Source of the DNA: Sphagnum compactum
Lineage: Eukaryota; Bryophyta; Sphagnopsida; Sphagnales
Reading direction: 5' to 3'
NCBI GenBank assembly: GCA_965153455.1
Contig: OZ234493.1
Span: 9,166,213 to 9,230,212 of the forward strand
DNA length: 64,000 bases
Shown here: piece after piece, positions 10,738 to 21,300 of the stretch
How positions within the stretch are numbered: position 1 is the stretch's first letter
Layout: every line of letters starts with the position of its first letter
Translations under genes and position numbers: made by a program
Notes under the pieces: generated by a model
Told to the model about the DNA's origin: nothing
Databases searched by the model: none
Seen by the model: the letters and a program-made list of their open reading frames with translations, nothing else

Positions 10738-13700
10738 TCAACAGCCACACGTCATGAACATAGCTTGCGTTGCAGTCATTTTTGCATCCAATGTAGGGAA
10801 TTTCAACCCATGATTTGGATGTGGGAATTTCGACTCATCGAGACAGAAAAGTAAGCAATAGATAGAGAAGAAAGATCGTTGCAACAATTCTGTATAAACA
10901 ACATTGGTCGTCGTCCTGCCATTCGAGCAGAAAACAAAGACGTCATTCACACGCGTAGCTCGTGACAGAGCTACATACAATTGGCCATGGGTGAAGACAG
11001 GTTCAGGCAAGAAAATGCCAACGGTTTTCATGGTCTGACCCTGCGCCTTGTTAATTGTCATAGCGAATGCCAATTGCAAGGGGAATTGGCACCTTTGTAG
11101 GGTGAATGGCCACTTCAAACAATTCGTTGTTGTGGTGATGCGCGGTATGTTGACAATATTCCCCACATGCGTGCCACCAATGATCTGCGCAACGATCAAT
11201 CTTCGTGCCAAGCGCGAAATGATTAGACGGGTCCCATTACAAAGTCCTGAGGTCGCATCGAGATTTCTTAGTAAGATAACAGGGACACCAACTTTGAGGG
11301 CCAGGCTATGTGGTGGCATACCTGCCAGAGTAATGGTGTTGAGAAATTCTGTGCCAATCGCCATAGCCTGGTCATCCCCCGTTTCCACCGAGTCTGCTGA
11401 CAAAAATATGTGCTCTTGCCCAGGCACAGCCTCGACAATCTAAGTGTTGAGAGAGTTCACGACTGTATTTTTTGTTGTCAAAATAGCTCGACCGTCCATG
11501 TATCCTTGGTTTGCGTAATTGATTGCCAGGGCCGAGAAAACAGCGTGGATGAAGGTCTCTAAAGATGGCGCTTGATGGATTTCTGGGTATAAGGCAATCT
11601 CGACTCCAATTGAGGGCTCCGCGTCGGCTTCCGGTGGAAAATGATCAATGATGGAAGACTCTTGGCCATTGCCGACTCTCAGAAGGTACTCAGCATACGG
11701 CTTGGAGAGGGGATTGGCGTGCAATCTCATGCTTTCCGTGAGAGTCAAGATGCGCAATTGACGCCACAAAACCGAACGCAAAAGGGCCGCAGAAACGATT
11801 GCTGCCCGAGAGCCTCTGGACAACACTGGCGGACATTGTCGGAAATCACCCCCAAAGACAACCACTTTACTGCCAAAGGGCGAATCTGGGCGCCGCATGA
11901 TGTCGCGCAAAGTTCAGTCTACCGCCTCGGCATAGTGTCGATGTTGTGTTGGAGCTTCATCCCAAACAATCAACTTTGCTTCCCGGAGTAGCTCAGCAAA
12001 ATCGCTTTGCACATGTATCGAACACATTGAATCCTTACCAAGGGCAATTGGGATCTTGAAAACCGAATGTGCGGTTCATCCACCTTCCAATAGGAGAGCT
12101 GCTATGCCAGAAGAGGCAACCCCAATGGCGACATGTCCGTCTCGTCGAACCAATGCCAATAACACTTTATATACAAAGGTTTTACCTGACCCACCTGGAC
12201 CATCTAGGAAAAATACTGCGCCTTCGCCTTGGGCTATTGCGTTGAACACTGTAGTGACAGCTATTTCCTGACAAATGTTGAGCCGCGGGAGATTTTGGTT
12301 GATGTAGCCATGGAGTACATCTCTATCGTAGTCAAGTTCTGCAGCCAATTGAGGATAAACACATAGCATTTTTACAGGCGGCAAAGCGAGCGGCATTTCC
12401 GGAAAGTCATGCAAGCCTTTGTTTGTCAACGCTAATTTGGCCTCGAGGAGTAGTAGGGTATCGTTGTAGGCATCGTCGACAATGCCTCCATTCGTGATGC
12501 GTCGATGCCGCATATCGTGCGACATATCGTCTCGATATCTTTCCCATAACACTTCCGGATTCAAAGGAGAGCAGAATAGTAAGAGAGTCACAAAGAGATT
12601 CCTTAGCCTCTTTGCGTCTTGATCGATACATGCTTCTCGCATGCACGTGTCCCATTCTGTGTCATCCTGTAGTAATCCCAATGCTTTGCAAGCAGCTTGA
12701 AACGTCGGACGCTCTATGTCGTCAACAGTCCGGAGCTGCCGACACTAAGCGATCTATGTTTTCGGTTATGGAAACTTTCTGCTCCGGAGGAAATATAAGG
12801 AGCAGATGGATGTGAGGTAGGCCTTGTTTCTGGTATTCCCTTGTCCAGATGTTCCCAATAACTTTGGCGAACCATCCAATTTTTGCCATTCCTTTAAGAA
12901 GGGCTTTCACCTTCATCTGAAATACACGGGTGACCAAATCTGGACGGTCAGAAGCTGTTTGGTTGGGCTCGAGCTCCGCGATTATTTCTTGCCAATTCGG
13001 GTTGCAAGTGAATGTGAGGAAGACATCTGGAATTCCTTTGCTTCGCACAATAGCCATAGCATCTTGATATGCTTGCATCATGAAACGTGGAGAACCGCGA
13101 AATGAAGTTGGGAGAACAATTCGCTGACCCACTTGCGCAGGATGTAATCGGAAATCATGTTCGACCATATCTCCCAGCCCTTGGTAGAGTTCCGCACGAA
13201 GTTGAGCTTGGTTTAACACCAAAAAGTTAAGAGTGTTCTGCTCTGTCTTAGCAGCAACGTCGACGATATACTGTTGGAAAAGGCGACCACCGAGATGTAG
13301 AGCAGAGAGTTTGCCACTAAAGTGCACTATTTGTGCGTAATAAGTTGCCATTGAGACCCTTGTGCGTGCTCCGTCCTGATTGTTCTGTAGCCGCAGATTT
13401 TCAGACCACCCGTCTTCCCCAGCGAGGAAAAGCAACGGGTATTGTAAAGGATCGTAAGCAGGTGCTAGCTCGTTCATCCGCTGTAAACCACCTCCATATC
13501 GCCTTTGTACAATGACATCGCGATTTCCAACTTCTCCCGGCTCGCCAGGAATTATCATTACAACCTCGTTTGTCGTAGGGGCGTTGTAACGGTGGACATC
13601 TCCATTTCCCAGGGTACGGCCAGCTGTAATGCAAATGTGGACCTCCTCTGTAGGGTTTGCGGCGAGACGGTCGGCTGCACGAACAAAGACGTTTACATAA

Positions 13701-14545
13701 GGATTTACGCGCCCGAAGATCGTGCGAAGTGTCATCAAATGTGCCGAGCTTAGATTGGGGTTCTGCATCTGCCGATTCGGACCTTCATTTACCGCATCAT
13801 GCACATAGGCCTAAAGAAAGCGCGGTAATTGCCCTTCTGCAGGTTCCATACCACCAATCAAGTGGTAGAATCCTCCTTGCACCTTGTAGGTATGCACTCC
13901 TGGTCCAAGCTCAAAGCCCACACTCTGGACCCTTGTGGACGTAAATGCAAATGCCGCATTGTATAAACAAAGATGTTTACGAAATTCGGCATTTTGTCGA
14001 TCTTGTAACATGGCCATGTACTCTGGCGGGGTACGAATAGGAGGCAAAAGAATTTTCCCTGAGGCACAGCATTTACTATAGTGTGGTCTTCGAAGAGAGC
14101 CCCCCGTGCACTCTTCGATCCAGAAGCGAGAGCCACAATGGTTGCATTGCTCATTCAAGCGTCTGAACACTTGTCGGTCTATTTGCGGGTCGGCCAAGGG
14201 GTACCGCAAATCTCGTAGGGCCATGTGGTGTCCAGCCTGAAGTTGATCCTTTGCGCACACGACGCGACGTTGTTCAGCGCATCGCGCAACATCTATCATT
14301 AGTTGGGTTTGACGGCCCTGCTCTATTTCAAGAGCATGCGCTCTCGTGTGCTATTCCGTGTTTTCCAATAATCGATTAGCCATACACTGTGCTTCCTCAT
14401 GTTGGGCCCCATTAGACACAGCCCTTTCGAGAGCTACTGTAGCACGACGAAGTCTTCGACGTTCTCGAGCAGCTGCTCGCCTTTCTTCATCATATGCATA
14501 TTTGCGCGACACTCCAGGGCCTCGTCTACGATTCTTTCAGTCGGA
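10738..14545 (-). pseudogene. Helitron Rep-helicase (RepHel), disrupted
   Basis: RepHel nicks and strand-transfers Helitron DNA (HUH Rep) and unwinds it (PIF1 helicase). An Arg/Glu-rich N-terminus (RRAAARERRRLRR, about 14,440-14,500) is followed by a zinc-finger-like part (CNHCGSRFW, HYSKCCASGKI), the Helitron-like N domain (PDVFLTFTCNPNW) and the HUH motif GLPHIHLLL near 12,810. Helicase motifs follow: FFLDGPGGSGKTFVYK (Walker A), LIVWDEAPT, FGGDFRQCPPVL, MTINKAQGQT and GQLYVALSRAT. In-frame stops lie at 14,351, 13,811, 12,076, 11,914 and 11,440. Near 12,725-12,740 the protein jumps from DRLVSAA to LRTVDDIERPTFQ in another frame, so roughly 300 residues including the catalytic tyrosine region are missing. 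Not functional. Confidence 0.93.
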
Positions 14546-15316
14546 AGCAAAATGGAATCAGGCTCTAAAAACACAATAACATAACTTCATATTTAACTAC
14601 CATTACGACAGGCGCAAGTCTAACCTCGGGGTCAACATATCCACGAGCAATGTATCTGTATTCTCTGTATCATATGAGGCACTAACCCACCAGAAACACC
14701 ACACATGGAAGAGCCAAAAGGAGTGAGGAAAAGGTACCTCTTCCATGATAGTATTTGTAGCGCTTGTGCTCCTATTGATTCACATTGTTCAACTCTACAA
14801 CCATGAATGACGTGATGACTCCCATAGCTCCTCCAAAAATTGATGCCACAATTGGGTCAACTTCACTGCAACCCCCCACCCAGCAATCTCAAGTTTAGAG
14901 CACATACACCAAACCAAGATGCTCAACCACACCCACGTTCAAGAGGACATGATCTTCAAGTGACCCAAATCTAGCACATCGAGCACATGCCAAGTACCCT
15001 GCATGGTTTCCAACTGCCAAATAGAATCATGAATTGGTGTTAAGTCTCTAACAAACAGAATGAATCTTTTGATTATCAAATAGAATATGTATCTGTTCTC
15101 TATGTCATTTGAATATCAGGTAGCCCTTTCCTAATCAAACAAAACCAATTTAGTTTTAAAGAATCATATGAAGCACTAACCCACCAGAAACACCACACAT
15201 GGAAGAGCCAAAAGGAAGTCTTTGTCTCTCTGCACATAGCCCACCATCACCACTACCACAACAACTGCAACAGAAGCAGCAGCTTCCTTCTTATTCCAAC
15301 CATGCTTTTCAATGAG
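14546..15316. other. Non-coding stretch between Helitron coding remnant and CCD fragment
   Basis: No gene is recognised. It contains two direct copies of a 54-bp unit (listed separately). It could still be internal to the Helitron, since the 5' end was not found. Confidence 0.4.
14669..15216 (+). repeat. 54-bp direct repeat, two copies 494 bp apart
   Basis: Copies at 14,669-14,722 and 15,163-15,216 begin ATCATATGA, share GCACTAACCCACCAGAAAC and AGAGCCAAAAGGA, and are nearly identical. Weaker similarity lies just upstream of each (TGTATCTGT...TCTCT). The pattern suggests a local duplication. Confidence 0.85.
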
Positions 15317-15709
15317 TTAGTTGTTTTTTGGCTTTCCATTTTGATTGCTCAATTGTTCCTGAAAACATGCAAACAACTTGTTAGAAGGGAACTTGAGGTG
15401 TTCATCCATTCTGTTAACTAAATTTGTGAAGAAAAATATTGAATCTTTAAGAATATTTCACTTGTCAAAATTGAAAATTTTCAAAATTAATTAATTATTT
15501 GACAAACATGTGTCCAAGTTGCAAATGTATTACAGTAATTGATTCGACTTGTCTTTGTGTACAAAGGTACAAAAATGATGGTATGAAATTTGCTTACTTG
15601 AGATAAAAATATTGAATGAAATCCAGAGGGCACCTTTGATGGCAGGCTTATAATTGCCACCGGTTTGGAGGCCATTGTTTTAGCATCAATAATCACAACT
15701 TCTGAATTT
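15317..15709 (-). pseudogene. Carotenoid cleavage dioxygenase, last two exons only
   Basis: Carotenoid cleavage dioxygenases cut carotenoid double bonds. The exon at 15,598-15,709 reads SEVVIIDAKTMASKPVAIIS followed by LPSKVPSGFHSIFLSQ, which matches the C-terminal blade of the family (usual form: E..V.DA..M...PVA....LP.RVPYGFH..F). A GTAAGC donor at 15,597 leads to an acceptor before 15,358. The exon at 15,317-15,358 adds EQLSNQNGKPKNN and a stop, resembling the usual ..TEEQL.. tail. No upstream exon (for example one with the catalytic histidines) is recognisable before the PRT6 arm at 17.95 kb. I read it as a gene fragment, possibly Helitron-captured because it is on the same strand. The subfamily is uncertain. 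Confidence 0.7.
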
Positions 15710-15755
15710 CTGCACAACAAAAGAAAACCCAATTAGCAATGAAATTCAAAATTAT

Positions 15756-15776
15756 CACACACACACACACACACAC
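15756..15776. repeat. (AC)n microsatellite
   Basis: An uninterrupted CA/AC dinucleotide run of about 21 bases. Confidence 0.9.
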
Positions 15777-15779
15777 TTG

Positions 15780-17953
15780 TCCTCCATTTTAATATTAAAT
15801 GATTGACCAAAATAGTGGATAACTGACTATATTAAATTTCAACTTTTAAAAATATGGAAAAGTTGTTTGTCCAACAAAACAAAATTGACACTCCTTTGTT
15901 CAACTTAACATAGAGTTTGGTAAACATTACTTTGAATGAATCAAGGCTTTTGAACTCAATTTCAAAGTCACATTTGAATAGGTATATTACATGCTTAAAA
16001 TGGGGTTAAAAAAATCCAATGTCAAAACAATTAGTAGTCTATAATTTATCACCTATATTGTACAACAATTTTTTGATTTCTCATCCATTATGCAAACTTT
16101 TCATCCATAATGTGCTAACCATTGCACCTTGACAAATTTCTTAAAAAAGAGGTGCAAGAAAGATAGTTAAAACATTCATTATATTTTGGGAAAGTCAAAA
16201 TAAAAAATAGTTTTCTTGATTTTTCTTGATTGACATCTTCTTATGTTCCTCATAATACTAAAAGAACTTGCTGCAAGTCTTCTTCTTCTTCTTCTTCCTC
16301 CTCTGGACATTCTTTTGTCTCTCGCTCTAGCAGCAGCAAGAGCAGCTCCTCCTAGCAGCATTCTGCAAGCACCCAATTTGCACTTTCTTCTTCCCCATTT
16401 TTCTCTTCTTTCTTCTTCTTCTTCTTCTTTTTCTTGCTTACTGTTAGAAACCTCCAAAGATGAGCTTACATGGGGATGGGTCTGTCTGTTAGTCTGTCTG
16501 GAACCAAAAGCTGCACTATATCTATAGCTCAAATCCAGCTAGTTCTACAGCAACAATAAACTCATGAATCATCGAAGTTGTTCCTTTCGGAGCTAAACTG
16601 GGCTGCTGTTGCTGTTGGATCAGCTACAAAAATGCAACCCATTAGAATGAAAACATTACAGCTACTATGGAAGGGATTTCCTTCCATGATTACCGCCCTG
16701 AGCAGCATTGGAAGCAGCACAAAGTCGAAAAACACACACAACAACAATGAACTCAAATCACAGACAATGCTCACCGCTCAAACGAAGTTGTTGAAGAGAA
16801 ACAACAACAACAACAACCAATTCCTGATCCTGAGTCCTCCTCCATCTCTTCCTCCCTTCCCTTCCCTTCCCTCCCCTTCTCTCCTCCTCACCACAGCAGC
16901 AGCTGATAATCATAAAAGAATTGGAGCCAGCAAACAAACAACCTATGAGTTTCAAAAAGATCTATGAAATATAAATCATATGAATTACATTTCTAAAGTG
17001 TGTAAGTATTGTGGGTGCTACAGCAGCAGCAGCAAAGCTCCAACAACAACAACATGCATCCCTCACATTCCTCAGCCAAAAAAAACACAGAAAAGAACCC
17101 AAAAAAAGTAGAGCTCTCACTTGCCTCGCAGCAGCTCCACCAGTGCTCAGAATGTGTGGCCCAGAAATGAACTGGCAATGTGTGGCCTAGAAATGAACTG
17201 GCGTGGAATTTTTTCGCTCGCACAGGAACATGAGCAAGATTTCAAGCTGTATTTGGTGTGGACAGTGGATAATGGACACTGGACGTTCCATGCAAGTTTT
17301 ATTGGGGGGGGAGGATTTATTTTCCTTTCAGCCAATAGGAGGGCCTAAGGTGCCTTGCTTTTATTCCTTTTAAGTTAGGGGGGAGAGAGGGATTGGTTTT
17401 TTTCCTTTCAAGTTTTGGGTTTAGGGTTGGGAAGTTGGAGGTTGGAAAGCCCATTTTTTCCTTTTAAGTTTGGGGGGCGGGGGATTTAGAGGAGGATATT
17501 TTTCAGTTTTCCCTGGTTCCCACTATGTTGACCATCCCACCATCCGCTCACTTCGGCTGGGCCCTCAAGGGAAAGGGGCGGGGGGGGGGCTCCAGCCAAT
17601 CAGGAATAACCGCACCAAAACACCGACACCCATTTTTTTTATAGTAGTAGATGTCTCTTCAGTGCTAGCCAACATATCGTCTGAGTCTTCCCATTGCTTC
17701 AGGAAAGGCAACAGAAACTCAGGACGCAGATTGTGTGTAATGGTTTGCCCAAGTTTTTGGGAAGATTATTATATGCTTATCTACACACTGTTGGGAGCTG
17801 ATGAACTCAGTGGGTAGTCATGGCAGCTCGTCACTGCCGTTCGTGATGAAAGGTGATGGTCTGTCACTTTGTGAGCTACTCTCATGACTGCACTCATTGT
17901 CGTGTTACCTTTAATTGTTGTTGTGCAGATTTCTCTGCGACTTCATCAATCAT
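15780..17953. other. Low-complexity, UTR-like stretch
   Basis: No supported gene. 16,270-16,440 is rich in CTT/CTC, 16,800-17,060 in AAC, CAG and CTCC, and 17,300-17,600 in G-tracts, including about ten consecutive G near 17,580. Such DNA resembles plant promoter and leader sequence, such as that upstream of the kinase at 28.7-29.1 kb. The open frames on both strands (for example 16,179-16,532 minus) are Glu/Arg- or Ser/Leu-rich by-products. It may serve as an upstream region for the truncated PRT6 copy. Confidence 0.4.
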
Positions 17954-18338
17954 TTTCAAAAGTCATTTTCATATGTGGGTTTTGGAATCAAATAACCTAA
18001 CTTACCTTTTTTCCAAAAGAAATAAGCAGAATAGTTCAAACAGTTGAACACATTTGATGTTCCACATATCAATGTTTTGCTTGTGTCAGATATGTCAAAA
18101 TGATGTGGTCTCTCACCTACAGATTAAAAGTTGTTTAGATGCTAACTTCAATGCTGGTTGGACTTAACCAATGGATACAGAGATACCCAAGTATCTATAT
18201 AGCAAGTATCTTCTGCTTTTGGGGTTGGTATGCACAACTAGGTCAACTGTATGCAGCTCACAGGTTATTGTAAGTTAGTGTGGATACTTAGTTAAGATTC
18301 AAATGTATTTATATGTAGACCGTGTCTTTGTTCAACAG

Positions 18339-21300
18339 GCAGAAGGCCTTCTTGGAGCAGCAGCTTGAAGAGGATGATGTGGTGAATGCATTGGAAGAGG
18401 CAGAGGGAAAAGGTCAAGCCTTGGAGGAAACGACAGTAGGATCTAAAGCTAGCATTGTACCATCACTGGAGGCAGCGGGCAATAGTTATAGGGTTGAAGG
18501 CACCAGTATGGCTATGGAGACATCGTATTCCCACGATGGCTATGAGTGTGTTTTATGCAAGAGCATGGTATTCTTCTGCCTTGCTCTTGTTTCCATTGCC
18601 TGATTTTTCCAGATTCCACTTGGAAATAGAAACCTTTCTCAACTGCTTTTTTTTCTTTGTGCTTCAGAGGGATCCAGACAAAACTCCAGCAGGCTGGATT
18701 GCACTGGTACAGCAGTACAGCTTGCCAAGTTTGGTATTATCAAGAGGAAAAGTGGTGGATAACTTTGAAGATGTTGAGGCACTTGTCAATCATCCTGGCC
18801 AAAGAGGGTTGGAGGGACTCGAAGATCAGGAGAGCAAGCAGCTAACCACAGTGATGTATGACACAGAGAAGGATGTGTATGGTGTTGGTAGTATTGATCA
18901 GCAGGCACCTGAGCATGTCCAATGCTGTGGTCACCAGGTACTCAAGAGCATGCATGTGGGGATGGTAGATGTATTGTTTGTCCAGGATCCCAAGCACACA
19001 TCTGGATGTTGGAGTATACTTGCATTGCCTGTTCAGGAGCCCAAAAGTTTGCTCACTCATAAGCTGCTAGCAAATGTGACCCTAATCAATTTATGAATGT
19101 TGTATTGTGAATTTTGACAATTGTGTTTGGTGGGACATTACATTGTGGTGTGCATGGTTGCAGATGCATCTTTCATGTTTTCAAGACTATTATAATTCTC
19201 TTGTTAAACGTCATTCATCTGGGACTGGATATCCAGGTTTGACTGTTTCCCTATGAAATACATATGAATTTGAGATGTGGTTTGGTGCTGGATTCTCCCA
19301 GAATATTCAAGAAGAGGCTTTAGCATTGGTAGTAATCCATACGTTGTCATGTTGCACCATGCAATAGCTCTTGCTTCCTTGATGTTTCAGAATAAGTAAG
19401 ATGTTTGCCACATTTATGGATATTTGTGTCTGTACATTTCTTTGACTTTGCCATGGGCCTCTGGAATGACATTGTCTTGTCATGTTGACGAGGCTCATGA
19501 TACATGATAAGTTAATTTGGAAGTCACGTTATTCCCATCACAGGATTGACTTTGGAATTGTTTTGGATCTATCAGGGAGAGGTTTAGTTGATCTTGGCAG
19601 ATGTGAGTTTCTCTGTCCCACCTGCCGCCGCCTCGCAAATGTGATACTGCCACATGTGGAGGAGTCACAGGAATCGAGAGATTTCCAGGCAGCATTGAAG
19701 AGCATCACGAATTCAATTACCTTTTTCACCTCTCAGGCAAACAGCATTCCTGAACTATTTAATGTCATGAAGTGCCCAACTTCAGCTGTGAAGCAACAAT
19801 TTGTGCCCAATACTTAACTGTAATTGTGTATTTACAAACTCCAAAGGCTTTGTGGTTAATTGTGAGGGAACTACTCTCTGTCGTGGATTTACTCTCCATT
19901 TGTCTGCCACTTAAAGGTTCCTGGGTATCATTCGCCCTGTGCTCTAGCAACAGTGCGTTAAAAAGGATGATGTATCCTTCAATGTGTTTTCTGTACCCTA
20001 TTGTGCTTTTGATCCTTTGTATTCTTACTGAGTCTGGTTTGCTATGGGACCAGACCCTACGAGTGCGGAGCAACTCTGCTATATTCAAAGAGGACACTAC
20101 AAGTTGCCAGGTTTGTGCCAATCCCATCTTGGGTGCTGAGAAAATGCCTGGTCACAATTCATTTCTTGAATCTGTGAGTTCTTCGTAACTCCAGAATGTC
20201 ACAGCAAGACCATCAACTGATCTTAATGTGCATCTTTGCCAGGTGCTGTGGGAAGTACTTGCTCTGAACATAGTACATTGTGAACTGGTTACAAGGGAGG
20301 AAGGAGCACTGAAGGTAGATGTTGCATCATTATCATCATCATCATCATCCACAGTCCAGCCCAAGGACCAACAGACCTGGGGAGGGCGCTCAGCTCATTG
20401 GATAGCATTACGAGAGCTTGGAAAACTAGCCATGTTTATCAATATAGTGCCATACGCAGGTAACCGAGGAAATAAAACTGATTAAGGTCTAGTTGACTTC
20501 TCAGATACAGAATTGACCGAATTGTTTCCAAGGGCATCTTCACAGGTCAGGGAGGTGGAGTAATGTGTCATAAACTTGCAGTCATCAGTTTATCATAGAA
20601 TCTTTGTTTTTAAAGATTATTTGTGAGAACTGTAGATTTAGTTCAACATCTATCTCTACATGGCACACCATCTTGTCAAGTATTCAGCTATTCAGAAACT
20701 GGTTATTGGGTACCACCCTCTATTAGCTTAGCAGCTTAGCTGTTGTTAATACTTGACAGAGCTCAAATTCATGGGTATGTGAAGAATGTATCCTTTGTAG
20801 ATTGCTTTCAAAAGAGATGGGATCTAAATGAGTGCTCTTGTGCTTTCAAGTCTGCAGTTCTAACAATTAAGTTGTCCATGACAGAAAAGGGACGATGGAG
20901 GGTGAATTTAAGGAAAGCCATGAAGTATTTTAGTCAAAACCCTCTGCTGGAGACTATAATTCCAGCTCCTGACACCAATGAGTCGGAGAAGGATGGGTTG
21001 GGAAAAAAGAAAGAAACAGCTGAAAGTGTTCACCTTGTAGAATTCATGCGGCAATCTGATCTGCCTTCTCCTAGTAAAGCAGAAATAAAAAGTGAAGGAG
21101 GGGGAGAGACGAACATCAGTCAATTGCCTACAATGCTAATAGCAAATTTTTGGGCTCAAGAAACACGTGGCTCCTCTTCCAAAGTTGATGTTCAGGAGGA
21201 TGTCAAAGACAAGGAGCATCCAACAGATTGGATCTCTGATATCTGTGATAATGAAATACTTGCTGCTGATCCATTTAAGCTTCTTGTTGTACTACTTATT

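Larger units (their letters stand above)
10599..14545 (-). mobile_element. Decayed autonomous-type Helitron (5' end not located)
   Basis: The 3' end is defined at 10,599. Rep/helicase coding remnants run from about 14,545 down to 10,738. The region is visibly richer in G, C and CpG than its AT-rich flanks. The 5' terminus (TC preceded by A) could not be recognised; it may lie beyond 14,545, possibly past the dioxygenase fragment at 15.3-15.7 kb. Confidence 0.85.

Noticed and set aside
16179-16967. Open frames on both strands near 16.2-17.0 kb
   Set aside because: Low-complexity Glu/Arg, Ser/Leu and Asn runs from CTT, CAG and AAC repeats; no recognisable domain.
17400-17430. Telomere-like TTTAGGG sequence
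   Set aside because: Only a single TTTAGGG-like unit in a G-rich low-complexity stretch; no array.
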